Shown here: positions 15,619-25,204 of the stretch, piece after piece
Layout of the letters: every line of letters starts with the position of its first letter
How positions within the stretch are numbered: the stretch's first letter is position 1
Origin: Fictibacillus nanhaiensis
Lineage (GTDB): Bacteria; Bacillota; Bacilli; Bacillales; Fictibacillaceae
Direction: 5' to 3'
Length of the DNA stretch: 64,000 nt
NCBI RefSeq assembly: GCF_019801215.1
Contig: NZ_JAHVJO010000003.1
Span: forward strand, 310,001-374,000
Translations under genes and position numbers: made by a program
The notes under the pieces: generated by a model
What the model was told of the DNA's origin: nothing
The model's input: the letters and a program-made list of their open reading frames with translations, nothing else
The model's database searches: none

Positions 15619-16892
15619 TTTTGTTCTTTTTGGATGGTATTGCTCGTATTAAAGCTCTCTAAAAAATGGATACGTTCAAGCATTGTAGGATGACCGTACA
15701 AAAACCATTTAACAATCTTAGGCGGGTTTACTTCACTTAATGAAACAGTAGCCAATTCCTGAAAAGCCCCTACTGCAGCCTCTTGGTTTTTTGTCATCTG
15801 AATCGCATAAAGATCAGCATCTCTTTCTGCTTTTCTTGACACAGCATTTTCAATGGGAGATACAGCGAAACTTAATAGTGAGAAAATTAAGAGCAGAGCC
15901 GGTAATGCAGCAAGGTCTCCTACCCCTTTTATCCCCCACGTTTTTCCGTACTTTTCTACCCATCTGCGATAAATCATATTTCCAAGCCATAGGCCCAAGA
16001 AAGATAACACAATCGATGATAGTAAGTTCCAATATAGATGGTCCATCACATAATGGCCGATTTCATGTGCCATAACGAACAATACTTGATTATCCGTTAA
16101 CTTATTTAATGTGGTATCCCATAGGACGATTCTAAGATTAGAACCGATTCCGTTAACGTAAGCATTCAATGCATTCGTTTTTTCTGACATGTTCACTTCA
16201 TACACATTTTCAGCTGGTATATCCGCTTTATCAGCAATATCAAGAATCTTTTCTTTTAATACTTCATCCTGAAGCGGATAAAACTTGTTATACAACGGAT
16301 CGATCACAACAGGCTGAATAAAATAAAGGAACAGGGTAAACGGAATAGATAATAGCCAGGCATAGAGCCACCATCTCTTTTCGTTCCGTTTGATGAGCCA
16401 GTACATGACTGCGACCATAAGCGTTGTTAATACCCAGCTGATCCAAAAGTCAACGAGCCCATCTCTCATCCAGCTGTGAAACGACTGTACAGAAATTTTA
16501 TATGATTTGGAAATGGTAAAACTGTAGTAGCGTAACGGAAACGTTAAAAGCCAGCTTACAAACGATAATAACAGTACGTAAACGCCTGTATGAACAATTG
16601 AAAATTTCGTTAACCCACTCGACGCTTTACGAAACCAGCCTGACAGGCCAAAACCTAACACAAACAGATAGATCAACCATTCAAGAGGCACAGATATAAA
16701 GTATAGAAAATCTTTAATTCTCGAGAAATCAGTACTCAACTCCAGTTCCCGATCGGTCATAAACATCGCTGGGTCTGCAGCAGATCCTTTTAAATGTACC
16801 GGAAGTGCCGATTCAGCTCCTTGGAAGAGGTAGTACCACATTAACGCTCCATAAATTGCGAACCCCACCAAAAATAACATGGATTTTTTCAA
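15615..16892 (-). CDS. M48 family membrane metalloprotease (CAAX/Ste24-like)
   Basis: 425-aa polytopic membrane zinc protease. The motif HEIGH (His276, Glu277, His280) carries two zinc ligands and the general base; the third ligand is in the downstream SRKAERDADLYA segment near residue 354. About seven hydrophobic helices lie before and around the catalytic domain, as in Ste24/YhfN-type enzymes, and the length is typical. Start is TTG 16892 after GGGGGG. Bacterial members are thought to act in membrane protein quality control; prenylated substrates do not exist in bacteria. It stands alone and converges on motB. Confidence 0.9.
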   Translation of the reverse strand: MKKSMLFLVGFAIYGALMWYYLFQGAESALPVHLKGSAADPAMFMTDRELELSTDFSRIKDFLYFISVPLEWLIYLFVLGFGLSGWFRKASSGLTKFSIVHTGVYVLLLSFVSWLLTFPLRYYSFTISKSYKISVQSFHSWMRDGLVDFWISWVLTTLMVAVMYWLIKRNEKRWWLYAWLLSIPFTLFLYFIQPVVIDPLYNKFYPLQDEVLKEKILDIADKADIPAENVYEVNMSEKTNALNAYVNGIGSNLRIVLWDTTLNKLTDNQVLFVMAHEIGHYVMDHLYWNLLSSIVLSFLGLWLGNMIYRRWVEKYGKTWGIKGVGDLAALPALLLIFSLLSFAVSPIENAVSRKAERDADLYAIQMTKNQEAAVGAFQELATVSLSEVNPPKIVKWFLYGHPTMLERIHFLESFNTSNTIQKEQK

Positions 16893-16982
16893 AACGTATG
16901 CCCCCCTTTAATACCTACTATAAAGTGTAGGGCAATTTGTCCAAATTAGAACAAGCTTTAAGATATATTTTCGAAAATCTCC

Positions 16983-17810
16983 TTAGAAAGCGTTCGCTAA
17001 TGTACGGATAACCAACAAGTTCTCATGCTGTACCTCATGTTTGTTCTGCTGAATATAGATCGCCTTTAACCCCATCAGCAGAGCAGGTGCGATTTCGTTC
17101 ATAAAATTATCCCCAATGGAAACTGCCTCATGAGGGTTGATCTGATACTCATTTAGAATGTTTTCTATTTTTTCTTTCGTCTTTAATGGTTTTTGTCCTT
17201 CTGTGTGAAGGGCATGAAAGATTCCATCAAGTTCAAGCTCATGTAAAAGTCTCTGAACATCCTCTCTTTCGCTGTTGGTTAAGAGAACCAGTTTTTTTGT
17301 TTGCTTTAAACGAAGCAAAGCTTGCTTTAAACCTGGTGTTTTCGTTAATTGAAAATGGTCTGTTACCATATATTCTTTTGTCGCGTTATAGCATTCCCAC
17401 GTGTCGCTTTGCTTTAAACCATAATGCATAGCAGTCGCATAAGGCAGCCACCAGCCATCTCCAATGGCTATCAGACGTTCAAAATCATATACCAGATCTC
17501 CTCTGTATTCTTTCTTTATTTGCTCCTCCGTCCACTCTTCTCCATCGAAGGAAGTGACTTTTGTTACCTGAAGGCTCATAGGATCTACCGAAACGCTCGT
17601 ATCATTTTGTATATCATACACCTTACCGATCGCAACAGGGTGAGTTCCGTTCTTCATACTTTCATAAGTATCCCAAAACGCTTGACTCTTTTCTTCAGGT
17701 ACTCTCTTCTGCATCAGTCTGCAATAATAATCAAAATGATCGGTGTCTTCATAAAGTGTCCCGTCCAAATCAAATAGTAATAACTTTGCATCATCAATGA
17801 TATTTCTCAA
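16983..17810 (-). CDS. HAD superfamily hydrolase
   Basis: 275-aa cytoplasmic phosphatase-like protein. Motif I is LLFDLDGTLYED (Asp14, Asp16), motif II is VLLTNSERE, motif III is around KPLKTKEKI, and motif IV is SIGDNFMNEIAPA. An extra segment between motif I and the cap (IQNDTSVSVDPMSLQVTKV, about 65-100) is unusual for small HADs. Start is TTG 17810 after GGAGGG; the nearby ATG is out of frame. Substrate unknown. Monocistronic, divergent from the ytr-like operon. Confidence 0.82.
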   Translation of the reverse strand: MRNIIDDAKLLLFDLDGTLYEDTDHFDYYCRLMQKRVPEEKSQAFWDTYESMKNGTHPVAIGKVYDIQNDTSVSVDPMSLQVTKVTSFDGEEWTEEQIKKEYRGDLVYDFERLIAIGDGWWLPYATAMHYGLKQSDTWECYNATKEYMVTDHFQLTKTPGLKQALLRLKQTKKLVLLTNSEREDVQRLLHELELDGIFHALHTEGQKPLKTKEKIENILNEYQINPHEAVSIGDNFMNEIAPALLMGLKAIYIQQNKHEVQHENLLVIRTLANAF

Positions 17811-17871
17811 AATAGCATCCCTCCTTTTATCATTTTAGATTTCTCCTTTTAAAAAAGTAAAGGGAAGACCG

Positions 17872-17917
17872 TTGACAGGATTTTACTAATCTTGTATGTT
17901 AAAAGTGTACTATACAC
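17872..17917 (+). promoter_or_regulatory. Promoter and operator of the ytr-like operon
   Basis: TTGACA (17872-17877), a 17-nt spacer, TATGTT (17895-17900), then the perfect palindrome GTGTA-CTA-TACAC (17905-17917) just downstream, near the transcription start. YtrA-type GntR repressors bind such sites and control their own operon. Confidence 0.65.
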
Positions 17918-17952
17918 ATTAATACACATATAGTATTTAAAGGTGGGATAAA

Positions 17953-18357
17953 ATGATTTTGAATTTAGATCCCCGAAGCAATACACCCATATGGGAACAA
18001 GTTGTCCATCAAATTAAAGAACTGATTTTGAAGGAAATTTTGTTGCCAGAAGATAAGTTGCCTTCGGTTAGAGAATTATCAGCAACTCTCTTAATCAATC
18101 CAAATACAGTAAGCAAAGCGTATCAGGAATTAGAACGACAAGGGATTATAGAAACATTGCGGGGAAAAGGAACTTTCGTATCTGCCTCTTTTACCCCTAG
18201 ACAAGATGAGCAAAAAATTCAAGAAATGAAACAGCAGCTCAAACAACTGGTTATTGATGCTTCTTATTTAGGCATCGATCACCTTACGTTATCAGAATGG
18301 ATGAAGAAATATTCAAAAGAGCTTGGAGGGAAAAACGATCATGCTGAAAGTGAGTAA
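17953..18357 (+). CDS. GntR family regulator, YtrA subfamily
   Basis: 134-aa repressor: a GntR wHTH at residues about 8-75 (TPIWEQVVHQIKELIL, KLPSVRELSATLLINPNTVSKAYQELERQGII, GKGTFVS), then only a short helical dimerisation tail. That short tail defines the YtrA subfamily. It begins a three-gene operon with an ABC ATPase and permease, the usual YtrA setting, where cell-wall antibiotics or related stress induce expression. RBS AAAGGTGG before ATG 17953. It overlaps the ATPase gene by 17 bp. Confidence 0.9.
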   Translation: MILNLDPRSNTPIWEQVVHQIKELILKEILLPEDKLPSVRELSATLLINPNTVSKAYQELERQGIIETLRGKGTFVSASFTPRQDEQKIQEMKQQLKQLVIDASYLGIDHLTLSEWMKKYSKELGGKNDHAESE

Positions 18358-19225
18358 TGTCAGCAAGAAGATAGATGGCCGGTTTGTTTTAGAGGATGTG
18401 AACATGACGTTACAGCCTGGAACGATTGCTGGAATTGTTGGACGAAATGGTGTTGGCAAATCCACACTGCTTCGAACGCTCGCTGGCATTCTAGATCCTG
18501 ATCATGGACATGTGAGTTTTCAAGAAAGAGACATCCATATAAATCCGGAAGTCAAACAGAAGCTGACCTATGTTCCTGATTCTACGGAAATCTTAAAGTC
18601 TTACAATGTAAAAGAAATTGTCATGCTATATGATGCGATTTATAAAGATTTTGATGTGATGTATTTCTACTCACTGATGGATCGTTTTAAACTGCCTAAA
18701 AATAAAAAACTCAGAACGTATTCAAAAGGGATGAAGGCTTTATTTCTTATCCTTCTTTCTTTCTCAACAAAAGCAGAGTTTATTATTCTAGACGAACCTA
18801 CAAACGGGCTAGATCCCATCGTAAAAAGAAGCATCCTTCAGTTTATTATTGAAGAAGTAAGCGAGCGGCAGCTTTGTGTGCTGATCTCAACCCATCATCT
18901 TGAAGAAGTTGAAAAAATAGCGGATGTCCTCATCATGATGAAAGAAGGAAAAATTGAATCGACAACATCCATTGAAGATGCGAAAACATCGTACCGGAAA
19001 GTTCAAGTCGTATACAAGCAAGCTTTGCCGGAGAAAATCGCAATTCTGAATTCTGTTTCCATTCTCTCTCAAACAGGCAGAGTGTACACGTTGATGATCA
19101 AAGGAAATATTGAGGCAACACTCGCTGCCATGCATGAAGAAAAACCATTATTACTTGAAGAGCTTCCTTTAACACTTGAAGATATCTTTATTTCATCGCT
19201 CGGAGGGGAATCACATGTTTCATAA
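18341..19225 (+). CDS. ABC transporter ATP-binding protein (YtrB-like)
   Basis: 294-aa ATPase. Walker A is GRNGVGKST (near residues 37-45); the signature loop is the divergent YSKGMKA instead of LSGGQ, as usual for YtrB-type exporters; Walker B is FIILDEPTNGLDP, and the H-loop is STHH. The C-terminal 80 residues are an accessory domain. RBS GGAGGG lies inside the end of the regulator gene. Overlap with both neighbours shows tight operon coupling. Likely exports or detoxifies an amphiphile; substrate unknown. Confidence 0.9.
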   Translation: MLKVSNVSKKIDGRFVLEDVNMTLQPGTIAGIVGRNGVGKSTLLRTLAGILDPDHGHVSFQERDIHINPEVKQKLTYVPDSTEILKSYNVKEIVMLYDAIYKDFDVMYFYSLMDRFKLPKNKKLRTYSKGMKALFLILLSFSTKAEFIILDEPTNGLDPIVKRSILQFIIEEVSERQLCVLISTHHLEEVEKIADVLIMMKEGKIESTTSIEDAKTSYRKVQVVYKQALPEKIAILNSVSILSQTGRVYTLMIKGNIEATLAAMHEEKPLLLEELPLTLEDIFISSLGGESHVS

Positions 19226-20264
19226 AGCACTATGGATGCGTAATCAAAAAATTGGAGGTCCAGCGGTTTGGGCTGTTTATCTCTCTCTTTTCTTTTTCAT
19301 GCCCATTTCGTTTTTTGGGAGTGCACAAAATTTACAATCTCAGGCAGAGCATTTTGCTGATGAAGGAATGTTTTTAAACTTTAGCTTTCATGGAAGAGAA
19401 CTTGCCTTATTTCTATCTTTTATCATAGTTGGATTGGCCACATTACTTATCGGCCAGGAACGGACTACCCATTCTACCGATCTAACTTTTGCGCTTCCTT
19501 TCAAACGTAAAGACATTTTTCTATCAAAATGGATGTTTGGCATTGTTCATATTACAACTAGCATTTTGCTTAATTTGCTATTATGTATGGTTATCGTAAA
19601 ATTTACGATACTTTCAGAAATGGTTGATGCTTCTTTTTTGTTAGAATTTATGATCTTGGTCATTCCTTTCTCCATCGCTATCTTTACGTTCTGTCTGTTT
19701 ATTGGAACGATCGCGGGAAGTATGGTCTCCCAATTTTTACTGAGTGTCATTTTTTTATGGTTCCCAATCGGATTCTTTTGGTTGATCGGAACGTTCTTAA
19801 CGTACCATGGCGTTCAAATTAATGAGGTTTATGATTTGCACGATCCCTTACATTCGTTTGGAGATTTTATGTCGGCAGCGACCTTACCAATCCCAGTTTA
19901 TGAGTTTAGTTATTTTACGAATCTTGATGATAGCGTTTCAAACAGTTACACAAATATGCCTAACCCTTTCGTTTTCCTTTCTCCACTTCTTTATATGATC
20001 ATTACGTTTCCTCTCGGGATTTGGCTATTTACCCGTTCAAAAAACGAGAACAACGGAAGATTGCTTGTTTTTGAAAAAGGAAAAGGGTTTTTCAGCTTTG
20101 GAGTCGTACTCTGTTTTGCATTAGCATTTGGTATGGCAGGAGGGGGCTTGTTTAATTCTAATAATACGCCTTCCCTTATCGGCTACTATGTTTCAGCTGG
20201 AATAGGCGGAATTTTATCTTATATTCTATTACGAAAAATCATTGGACTGCGATTATCAAGATAA
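19215..20264 (+). CDS. ABC-2 type permease of the ytr-like operon
   Basis: 349-aa membrane protein with six or more hydrophobic segments: about 15-35, 70-90, 110-135, 155-200 (two) and the C-terminal pair near 285-335. It begins MFHKALWMRNQKIGG, typical of YtrC/YtrD-type permeases. GGAGGGG lies before ATG 19215, inside the end of the ATPase gene. The phrase FALPFKRKDIFLSKW is the common coupling region of ABC-2 exporters. It is last in the operon and followed by a terminator. Confidence 0.85.
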   Translation: MFHKALWMRNQKIGGPAVWAVYLSLFFFMPISFFGSAQNLQSQAEHFADEGMFLNFSFHGRELALFLSFIIVGLATLLIGQERTTHSTDLTFALPFKRKDIFLSKWMFGIVHITTSILLNLLLCMVIVKFTILSEMVDASFLLEFMILVIPFSIAIFTFCLFIGTIAGSMVSQFLLSVIFLWFPIGFFWLIGTFLTYHGVQINEVYDLHDPLHSFGDFMSAATLPIPVYEFSYFTNLDDSVSNSYTNMPNPFVFLSPLLYMIITFPLGIWLFTRSKNENNGRLLVFEKGKGFFSFGVVLCFALAFGMAGGGLFNSNNTPSLIGYYVSAGIGGILSYILLRKIIGLRLSR

Positions 20265-20271
20265 TTTTTTT

Positions 20272-20298
20272 AGGAGCGGATTCTTTCCGCTCTTTTTG
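20272..20298 (+). terminator. Terminator of the ytr-like operon
   Basis: GAGCGGA-N5-TCCGCTC hairpin followed by TTTTTG. Confidence 0.85.
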
Positions 20299-20357
20299 TT
20301 TGTCCTCGCAACTATTGGGCATCCTTTAGAATGAGAAGTTTCGAAAGAGGGCTTACA

Positions 20358-21050
20358 ATGGAAGGGATACTCATTACAATCTTTAGAACGGTTTTAGGGT
20401 TTGCATTTTTGCTATTTTTAACAAGGTTGTTGGGTAAGAAGCAGCTTGGCGAACTTACCTTCTTTAACTATGCAACAGGCATTGCGATGGGAAACATCGT
20501 GGGTGACATGGTGGTTCATAAAGAAATCACCGTATTGGAAAGTCTATCAGCTTTAAGTTTTTGGGCATTATCGGTTTTCTGTATAGAGTTCATAAATCGC
20601 CACTCCCAAAAAGCAAGAAAGCTTACGAATGGTGAGCCAGTCATCTTAATTAAAAAAGGACAGATCAGGCAAAAAGAAATCAAGAAGCTTCAGTTGACCA
20701 TGGACGACTTATTGATGCTACTTAGGATTCATTCTGTCTTTGACATTCAAGAAGTGGAATATGCGATTATGGAACGAAATGGTCAATTAAGTGTTCTGAA
20801 GAAGCCTCTCAATGCTTCTGTTACAAAAGAGGACTTACAAATTGAGCCAAGAGTACCGAAATTCATTCCAACAATGCTTATCAGCAATGGAAAAAAGATT
20901 GCTCATCCTTTTAAAGAATTTAATTTAACAGATGAATGGCTTCATGAACAATTAAAAACTGCAGGATTACAGCATATAGATGAAGTTTATTTTGCTCAAT
21001 TAACGGAAGAAGGCAAAGTCTTCTTTGTAAAAAAAGAAAAAAGCAGCTGA
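20358..21050 (+). CDS. DUF421 (YetF/YcaP family) membrane protein
   Basis: 230-aa protein: three N-terminal membrane helices (about 4-22, 34-52, 57-75) and a cytoplasmic alpha/beta domain with the conserved GEPVILIKKGQIRQKEIKK and EVEYAIMERNGQLSVLKKP motifs. Related YetF/YhcP-type proteins occur in several copies in Bacilli and some reach spores; the function is unresolved. RLLGKKQLGELTFFNYATG is the family signature after helix 1. AGAGGG lies 6 nt before ATG 20358. It stands alone between two terminators. Confidence 0.88.
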   Translation: MEGILITIFRTVLGFAFLLFLTRLLGKKQLGELTFFNYATGIAMGNIVGDMVVHKEITVLESLSALSFWALSVFCIEFINRHSQKARKLTNGEPVILIKKGQIRQKEIKKLQLTMDDLLMLLRIHSVFDIQEVEYAIMERNGQLSVLKKPLNASVTKEDLQIEPRVPKFIPTMLISNGKKIAHPFKEFNLTDEWLHEQLKTAGLQHIDEVYFAQLTEEGKVFFVKKEKSS

Positions 21051-21070
21051 TAGTTTTCAGCTGCTTTCAT
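21035..21070. terminator. Bidirectional terminator between the DUF421 gene and glpQ
   Basis: GCAGCTGA-N6-TCAGCTGC hairpin; the minus strand has a long T-run (CTTTTTTCTTTTTTT), so it mainly serves glpQ. Confidence 0.8.
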
Positions 21071-21080
21071 TCATCTTCCT

Positions 21081-21935
21081 TTATCTTCCTTTTTTCACTT
21101 CATGCAGAAGGTCTGGGAAGTTTGTAAATATTCCAGTAACGCCCCATTGGATCAGCTTTTTCATTTCTTCTTTCTCATTAACTGTATAAGGATGGATCTC
21201 AAGTCCATTTTGCACGGTTTTTTGTACATATGCCTGGTCAATCATCGAGCTGTTTGGACCGATTCCAATCGCGTACTTTTTGATAGCCTCTAGCTCAGCA
21301 TCAGAAATTGCTGCAGGTGATGTATACCACATAAGCTGCACTAACTTTACAGATGGATCAATTTGGTTCATCTTTGTTAAACTTGCCGGGCTGAACGATT
21401 GAACAAGCAGCGTGTCTTTGTTGATTCCATATTTGTTTACTAAACTAACAAGGGCTTCTTCCATTCCCGGGTAAACTTCTGGTGATTTTGTTTCAATGTA
21501 ATAGTTCGCATTTTTTCCGAACTTTTGGAACACTTCTTCTAATGTAGGAACTTTAAGCCCAACGTATCCAGGTTTAGCTTTTTCTGGATATTTCTCATTG
21601 AACCAGCTTCCTGCATCCAGCTTTTTAATTTCCTCAAGTGTATGATCTTTTACTTGACCCGTACCATTCGTCGTTCTGTCTAATGTTTCATCATGCATAG
21701 CGATGAGATGACCATCTTTTGTCATCTGAAGATCTACTTCTATATAGTCTCCATGCATCTTTTCACCCATTTTATAAGACTTAATCGTATGTTCAGGTGC
21801 ATGACCAGAAGCTCCACGGTGTGCAACGTTTAAAATTTCTTTATCTTTTTCAGATGCATCAGCAGCAAATCCTGATCCCATAACGGATAGACTTAATGCT
21901 AGAGCACCAATAGTCATTTTAACACGATTTTTCAT
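21081..21935 (-). CDS. glpQ: Secreted glycerophosphodiester phosphodiesterase GlpQ
   Basis: 284-aa exported enzyme that hydrolyses glycerophosphodiesters to glycerol-3-phosphate and an alcohol; B. subtilis GlpQ also attacks poly(glycerophosphate) teichoic acid. Signal peptide 1 to about 27. GDPD catalytic residues are visible: His39-Arg40 ([12 protein letters not shown], Glu48), Glu66 and Asp68 ([12 protein letters not shown]), and His81 in [12 protein letters not shown]. The C-terminal IGPNSS...[11 protein letters not shown]...TGIFTNFPD completes the TIM barrel. No glpT transporter is adjacent, unlike in B. subtilis. Confidence 0.92.
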   Translation of the reverse strand: MKNRVKMTIGALALSLSVMGSGFAADASEKDKEILNVAHRGASGHAPEHTIKSYKMGEKMHGDYIEVDLQMTKDGHLIAMHDETLDRTTNGTGQVKDHTLEEIKKLDAGSWFNEKYPEKAKPGYVGLKVPTLEEVFQKFGKNANYYIETKSPEVYPGMEEALVSLVNKYGINKDTLLVQSFSPASLTKMNQIDPSVKLVQLMWYTSPAAISDAELEAIKKYAIGIGPNSSMIDQAYVQKTVQNGLEIHPYTVNEKEEMKKLIQWGVTGIFTNFPDLLHEVKKGR

Positions 21936-22047
21936 GGTGTTTCACTCTCCCTTTATTATCTGTGAACTACTTAATCACTTTAACAAGGAAGAATGAACAA
22001 TCATTTACAGCAACGTAAATGGTATGTAAAGGTTTAAGAACAAAAAG

Positions 22048-22076
22048 AAGCTGATTCGACATATTCGAACCAGCTT
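22048..22076 (-). terminator. Terminator of the Cof-type phosphatase gene
   Basis: AAGCTGGTTCG...TTCGaATCAGCTT-type hairpin with TTCTTTTTG on the minus strand. Confidence 0.75.
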
Positions 22077-22091
22077 TTGTAAGTCCACCTA

Positions 22092-22949
22092 TTATTTTTC
22101 CAAAAACTTTTGAATAGCGAATGCCACACCGCTCTGATCATTTTCTTTCGTAACAAATGCTGCCATCTCTTTAATCTCTTTTACCGCATTCCCCATCGCT
22201 ACAGGAAATCCTGCAATTTCAAGCATCGATACATCGTTGTAGTTATCCCCGATAGCCATCGTATTTTTTAACGAAATTCCTTTTAGTTCTGCAAATTTCT
22301 TAAGAGCAATGCCTTTTTGTGCTTCACTATGTGTGATCTCAAGGTTATTATCAGCAGATGAACTGACTGCTAATTGATCAACACGTTTTAGATGTTGAAA
22401 AGCACGCTGAAGTTTGGCGTTATCGCTTGAGAAAGCTAGAAATTTATATACTTCCAGGTCCTTATCGTCAAACAGTTTCGTGAAGTCTTCCACCACACTT
22501 ACAAGACCTAATCGAAACCGGCGCAATGCTGCTTTTTCGATATCTTCATCTGTTGCCTCTGGATTAGAGGTTAATACGATGTCTTTCATTACTTCATACG
22601 CTTTTTCACGATTGTCTGTAAATGTACCTTTGCTTGTATACAATTCATAATAGATATCTTCTTCATCCAGTATCTCTTTGATCTCTTCGTATTGTGAAGA
22701 CTGCAAAGGAATAGAGGATAAAATTTCCCACGCTTCAGATCTGATTTCTGCACCATTGACACATATAAGCGGAAGATGTAAATCAGCCTCTTCTAGGGCA
22801 TGGCGCGCCTCATCATAGGAACGCCCTGTTGCTATGACAACATGGTGGCCATCTTTTACAGCCTGTAAAATGATCTTACTGTTTTCCTTTGTTACTTTTA
22901 ATTGTTTATCTACAAGTGTTCCGTCCATATCAGTAGCGATTAATTTCAT
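22092..22949 (-). CDS. Cof-type HAD-IIB phosphatase
   Basis: 285-aa cytoplasmic phosphatase. Motif I is ATDMDGTLVD (Asp7, Asp9), motif II is VVIATGRS, motif III Lys is around EAQKGIALKKF, and motif IV is AIGDNYNDVSMLEIAG. The large C2 cap is at about residues 85-190. Typical length for the Cof/YwpJ/YitU group, which dephosphorylates sugar phosphates and flavin precursors; the exact substrate cannot be assigned. AAAGGATGG precedes ATG 22949. Confidence 0.9.
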   Translation of the reverse strand: MKLIATDMDGTLVDKQLKVTKENSKIILQAVKDGHHVVIATGRSYDEARHALEEADLHLPLICVNGAEIRSEAWEILSSIPLQSSQYEEIKEILDEEDIYYELYTSKGTFTDNREKAYEVMKDIVLTSNPEATDEDIEKAALRRFRLGLVSVVEDFTKLFDDKDLEVYKFLAFSSDNAKLQRAFQHLKRVDQLAVSSSADNNLEITHSEAQKGIALKKFAELKGISLKNTMAIGDNYNDVSMLEIAGFPVAMGNAVKEIKEMAAFVTKENDQSGVAFAIQKFLEK

Positions 22950-23032
22950 AAAACCATCCTTTATTGCTTAGTTCATTAATAAGTTTACCCAAAACCGTCA
23001 GGGTTCAACGATGCGCCTATTTTTTCGAGTGA

Positions 23033-23338
23033 TTATAAAAAGGTGTAACCATACAATACGAAAATTGAAGATAGAACAACAACTATAACATTAAAGTTGA
23101 GCCATGCTGCAATAATTGCTGCCGCTGCTCCTATCACGCCATATAGATAAGATTCCGGATTAATTAGAAGTACCCCGGGAAAAATCAAGGCACCAAGTAT
23201 GGCGAAAGGAACATTTTTCAATATGCCTTGCACCCTTGGATGTAAGTTGTTCGTATAAAATAAAACGAGCGGAAGCATTCGCGGAATGTACGTCACTAGA
23301 CCCATTCCAATGATCACCCAAATTAGCTCAAGCTTCAT
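23033..23338 (-). CDS. azlD: AzlD family branched-chain amino acid export subunit
   Basis: 101-aa protein with about four membrane helices, containing the family phrase TYIPRMLPLVLF and FAILGALIFPGVL. It pairs with AzlC to export branched-chain amino acids; in B. subtilis loss of azlB control gives azaleucine resistance. It overlaps azlC by 11 bp, with GGGGAGG before ATG 23338. Confidence 0.9.
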   Translation of the reverse strand: MKLELIWVIIGMGLVTYIPRMLPLVLFYTNNLHPRVQGILKNVPFAILGALIFPGVLLINPESYLYGVIGAAAAIIAAWLNFNVIVVVLSSIFVLYGYTFL

Positions 23339-24056
23339 TCCGCTCCTCCCCTTTCATAACAAACTCTATTGAAACAGCAGCGATCAATGTTGATAAGATA
23401 ATACCCCACCCACCGTTTAATAGAGGGATAAATGAAAAAAGAGAATTCAAAACCGCTGCACTCCCTGCAAGTGCAACCACTTTACGGCTTTTCTTAGCAG
23501 CAGGAACGAGAAGGGCAATAAACATGGCATACAGGGCGATACCCATACTCGCTTGAAGTGATGGAGGTAACCCTGAACCCATGATGTATCCTACACCTGA
23601 GAAAACAACCCAGCAGCTGTAGGCAACAAGCCCCAGTCCTAACAAATAACTACCCGTTATCTTTTTTTCTAAAGACGTTGCTGCAACAGAAAACGTCTCA
23701 TCTGTAATAAAAAAAGCGTATAGTGCTTTTAACCATTTGGGATCATCTTCTGCTCTTTCGTTTAAAGAGGCACTCATTAATAGATGACGAATATTCATGA
23801 TAAACGTTGTAAGGATAAGTTCAGCTGCTCCACTCGCTGCAGCAATCATAGACAACGCGATGTATTGGGAAGCACCCGCAAATACAATGACACTCATGCC
23901 CACGGTCTCAAACAGGCTCAATCCGGCCGCTTTTGCGAGCAGACCAAAAGTAAAAGCAATCGGCATGTAACCAATTGCAATAGGCAGTCCTGCTTTTAGG
24001 CCCTTTTTCCACTGGGCGGGTGTATGTACTTTTGGAAGCGCAGGACTAGGCAGCAT
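23328..24056 (-). CDS. azlC: AzlC family branched-chain amino acid exporter
   Basis: 242-aa inner-membrane protein. The family signature GLPIAIGYMPIAFTFG lies in the first helix, followed by GASQYIALSM, MNIRHLLMSASL and FFITDETFSV. Start ATG 24056 is used (GGAG 11 nt upstream); the open frame continues 78 nt upstream through a palindromic repeat and is unlikely to be translated. It is coupled to azlD. There is no AzlB/Lrp regulator here. Near the bkd operon it fits control of branched-chain amino acid pools. Confidence 0.9.
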   Translation of the reverse strand: MLPSPALPKVHTPAQWKKGLKAGLPIAIGYMPIAFTFGLLAKAAGLSLFETVGMSVIVFAGASQYIALSMIAAASGAAELILTTFIMNIRHLLMSASLNERAEDDPKWLKALYAFFITDETFSVAATSLEKKITGSYLLGLGLVAYSCWVVFSGVGYIMGSGLPPSLQASMGIALYAMFIALLVPAAKKSRKVVALAGSAAVLNSLFSFIPLLNGGWGIILSTLIAAVSIEFVMKGEERNEA

Positions 24057-24097
24057 CGTCTTCTCATCTCCGTTTTTAAATTGTGTATAAATTGTAT

Positions 24098-24122
24098 GGG
24101 GTCTGTCCCGGGGACAGACCCC
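24098..24122. repeat. Perfect 12-bp-arm palindrome
   Basis: GGGGTCTGTCCC and GGGACAGACCCC separated by one G. It lies between the murG-type gene stop and azlC. Similar GGGGACAGACCCC palindromes are scattered in many Bacillus genomes. There is no T-run, so it is not a standard terminator. Confidence 0.7.
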
Positions 24123-24139
24123 TATCATTTTCAAAGCTT

Positions 24140-25204
24140 TTACTTCTCACCTGTTATCGTTCGCAAAATAAGGTCTACACTATCTGATGCTTGAAATTTC
24201 TCCATGTTTTTCATCATGCTCTCTTTTTCTGCTTTTAGTTCTTTTAGAGAATGAAGTAGTGTTTCTTTTGTTAAGTCCTCTTCATACAGAACGTGACAAA
24301 ATCCTTGCTTTTTGAAGGATTGAGCGTTTAATATTTGATCCCCACGGCTGGCAGCTCTCGTTAGTGGAATCAACAACATCGGAATCTTCAGCGTCAGCCA
24401 CTCAAAGATACTATTTGAGCCCGCGCGTGAAATCACAAAGTCTGTTGCCGCAACAACATCGGGCAGCTCACCTTGAATATACTCAAACTGGCGATAACCT
24501 TCTGTTTGCTGTAATATTTCATCCATGTTCCCTTTCCCGCAAATGTGAACAATCTGATAAGAGCGTAGCAACTCTGGCAAGGCATCTCTTAATGCTTCAT
24601 TAATTTTGCGGGCACCTAAACTTCCGCCCATAATCGTTAACACAGGCAGATGATTCCTAAAACCTAAAAAGGTAAGTCCCTTTTCTTTCGATCCTTGAAG
24701 CAGTTCATCGCGGATCGGTGAGCCTGTAACAATCGCTTGCCCTGCTGCAAAGTGTTTTTTCGCTTCATCAAACGTTACAAAAATTTTAGAAGCAAACTTG
24801 GATGAAATCTTGTTAGCGAGTCCTGGTGTTATATCAGACTCGTGGATGTAAACCGGAATTTTCCGCAACCATGCTGCAATAACGACCGGAACTGCTACAA
24901 ATCCTCCTTTAGAGAATACCGCATCCGGCTTAATTTTTCCGAGCCTGAGATAAGCTTGGGCAACCCCTGCTGCTACTTTAAAAGGGTCTTTTATATTCTT
25001 CAGATCAAAATAGCGGCGCAGCTTTCCGCTTGAAATTCCGTAATACGGAACATTTGTGCCTTCTTTTATTAAACTTTTCTCTATTCCATCAACAGAACCG
25101 ATATAATGCAGGTCCCAACCCATTTTTTCTAATTTTGGTATTAAAGCAAGATGCGGTGTCACATGCCCAGCTGAACCACCGCCTGTTAAAACTAATTTTC
25201 TCAA
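24140..25204 (-). CDS. murG: MurG-type UDP-GlcNAc:lipid I N-acetylglucosaminyltransferase
   Basis: 354-aa GT-B fold enzyme that on the inner membrane face converts lipid I to lipid II. N-terminal loops are [15 protein letters not shown] and [10 protein letters not shown]; further motifs are [41 protein letters not shown], and [24 protein letters not shown] in the UDP-GlcNAc site. Length is typical. It is outside any dcw division cluster, so it may be an additional copy like the second MurG of the B. cereus group; whether a dcw copy exists cannot be seen here. Confidence 0.9.
   Translation of the reverse strand: MRKLVLTGGGSAGHVTPHLALIPKLEKMGWDLHYIGSVDGIEKSLIKEGTNVPYYGISSGKLRRYFDLKNIKDPFKVAAGVAQAYLRLGKIKPDAVFSKGGFVAVPVVIAAWLRKIPVYIHESDITPGLANKISSKFASKIFVTFDEAKKHFAAGQAIVTGSPIRDELLQGSKEKGLTFLGFRNHLPVLTIMGGSLGARKINEALRDALPELLRSYQIVHICGKGNMDEILQQTEGYRQFEYIQGELPDVVAATDFVISRAGSNSIFEWLTLKIPMLLIPLTRAASRGDQILNAQSFKKQGFCHVLYEEDLTKETLLHSLKELKAEKESMMKNMEKFQASDSVDLILRTITGEK

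Noticed and set aside
24057-24134. N-terminal extension of AzlC
   Set aside because: It reads through the GGGGTCTGTCCC palindrome and precedes the normal AzlC start; no RBS.
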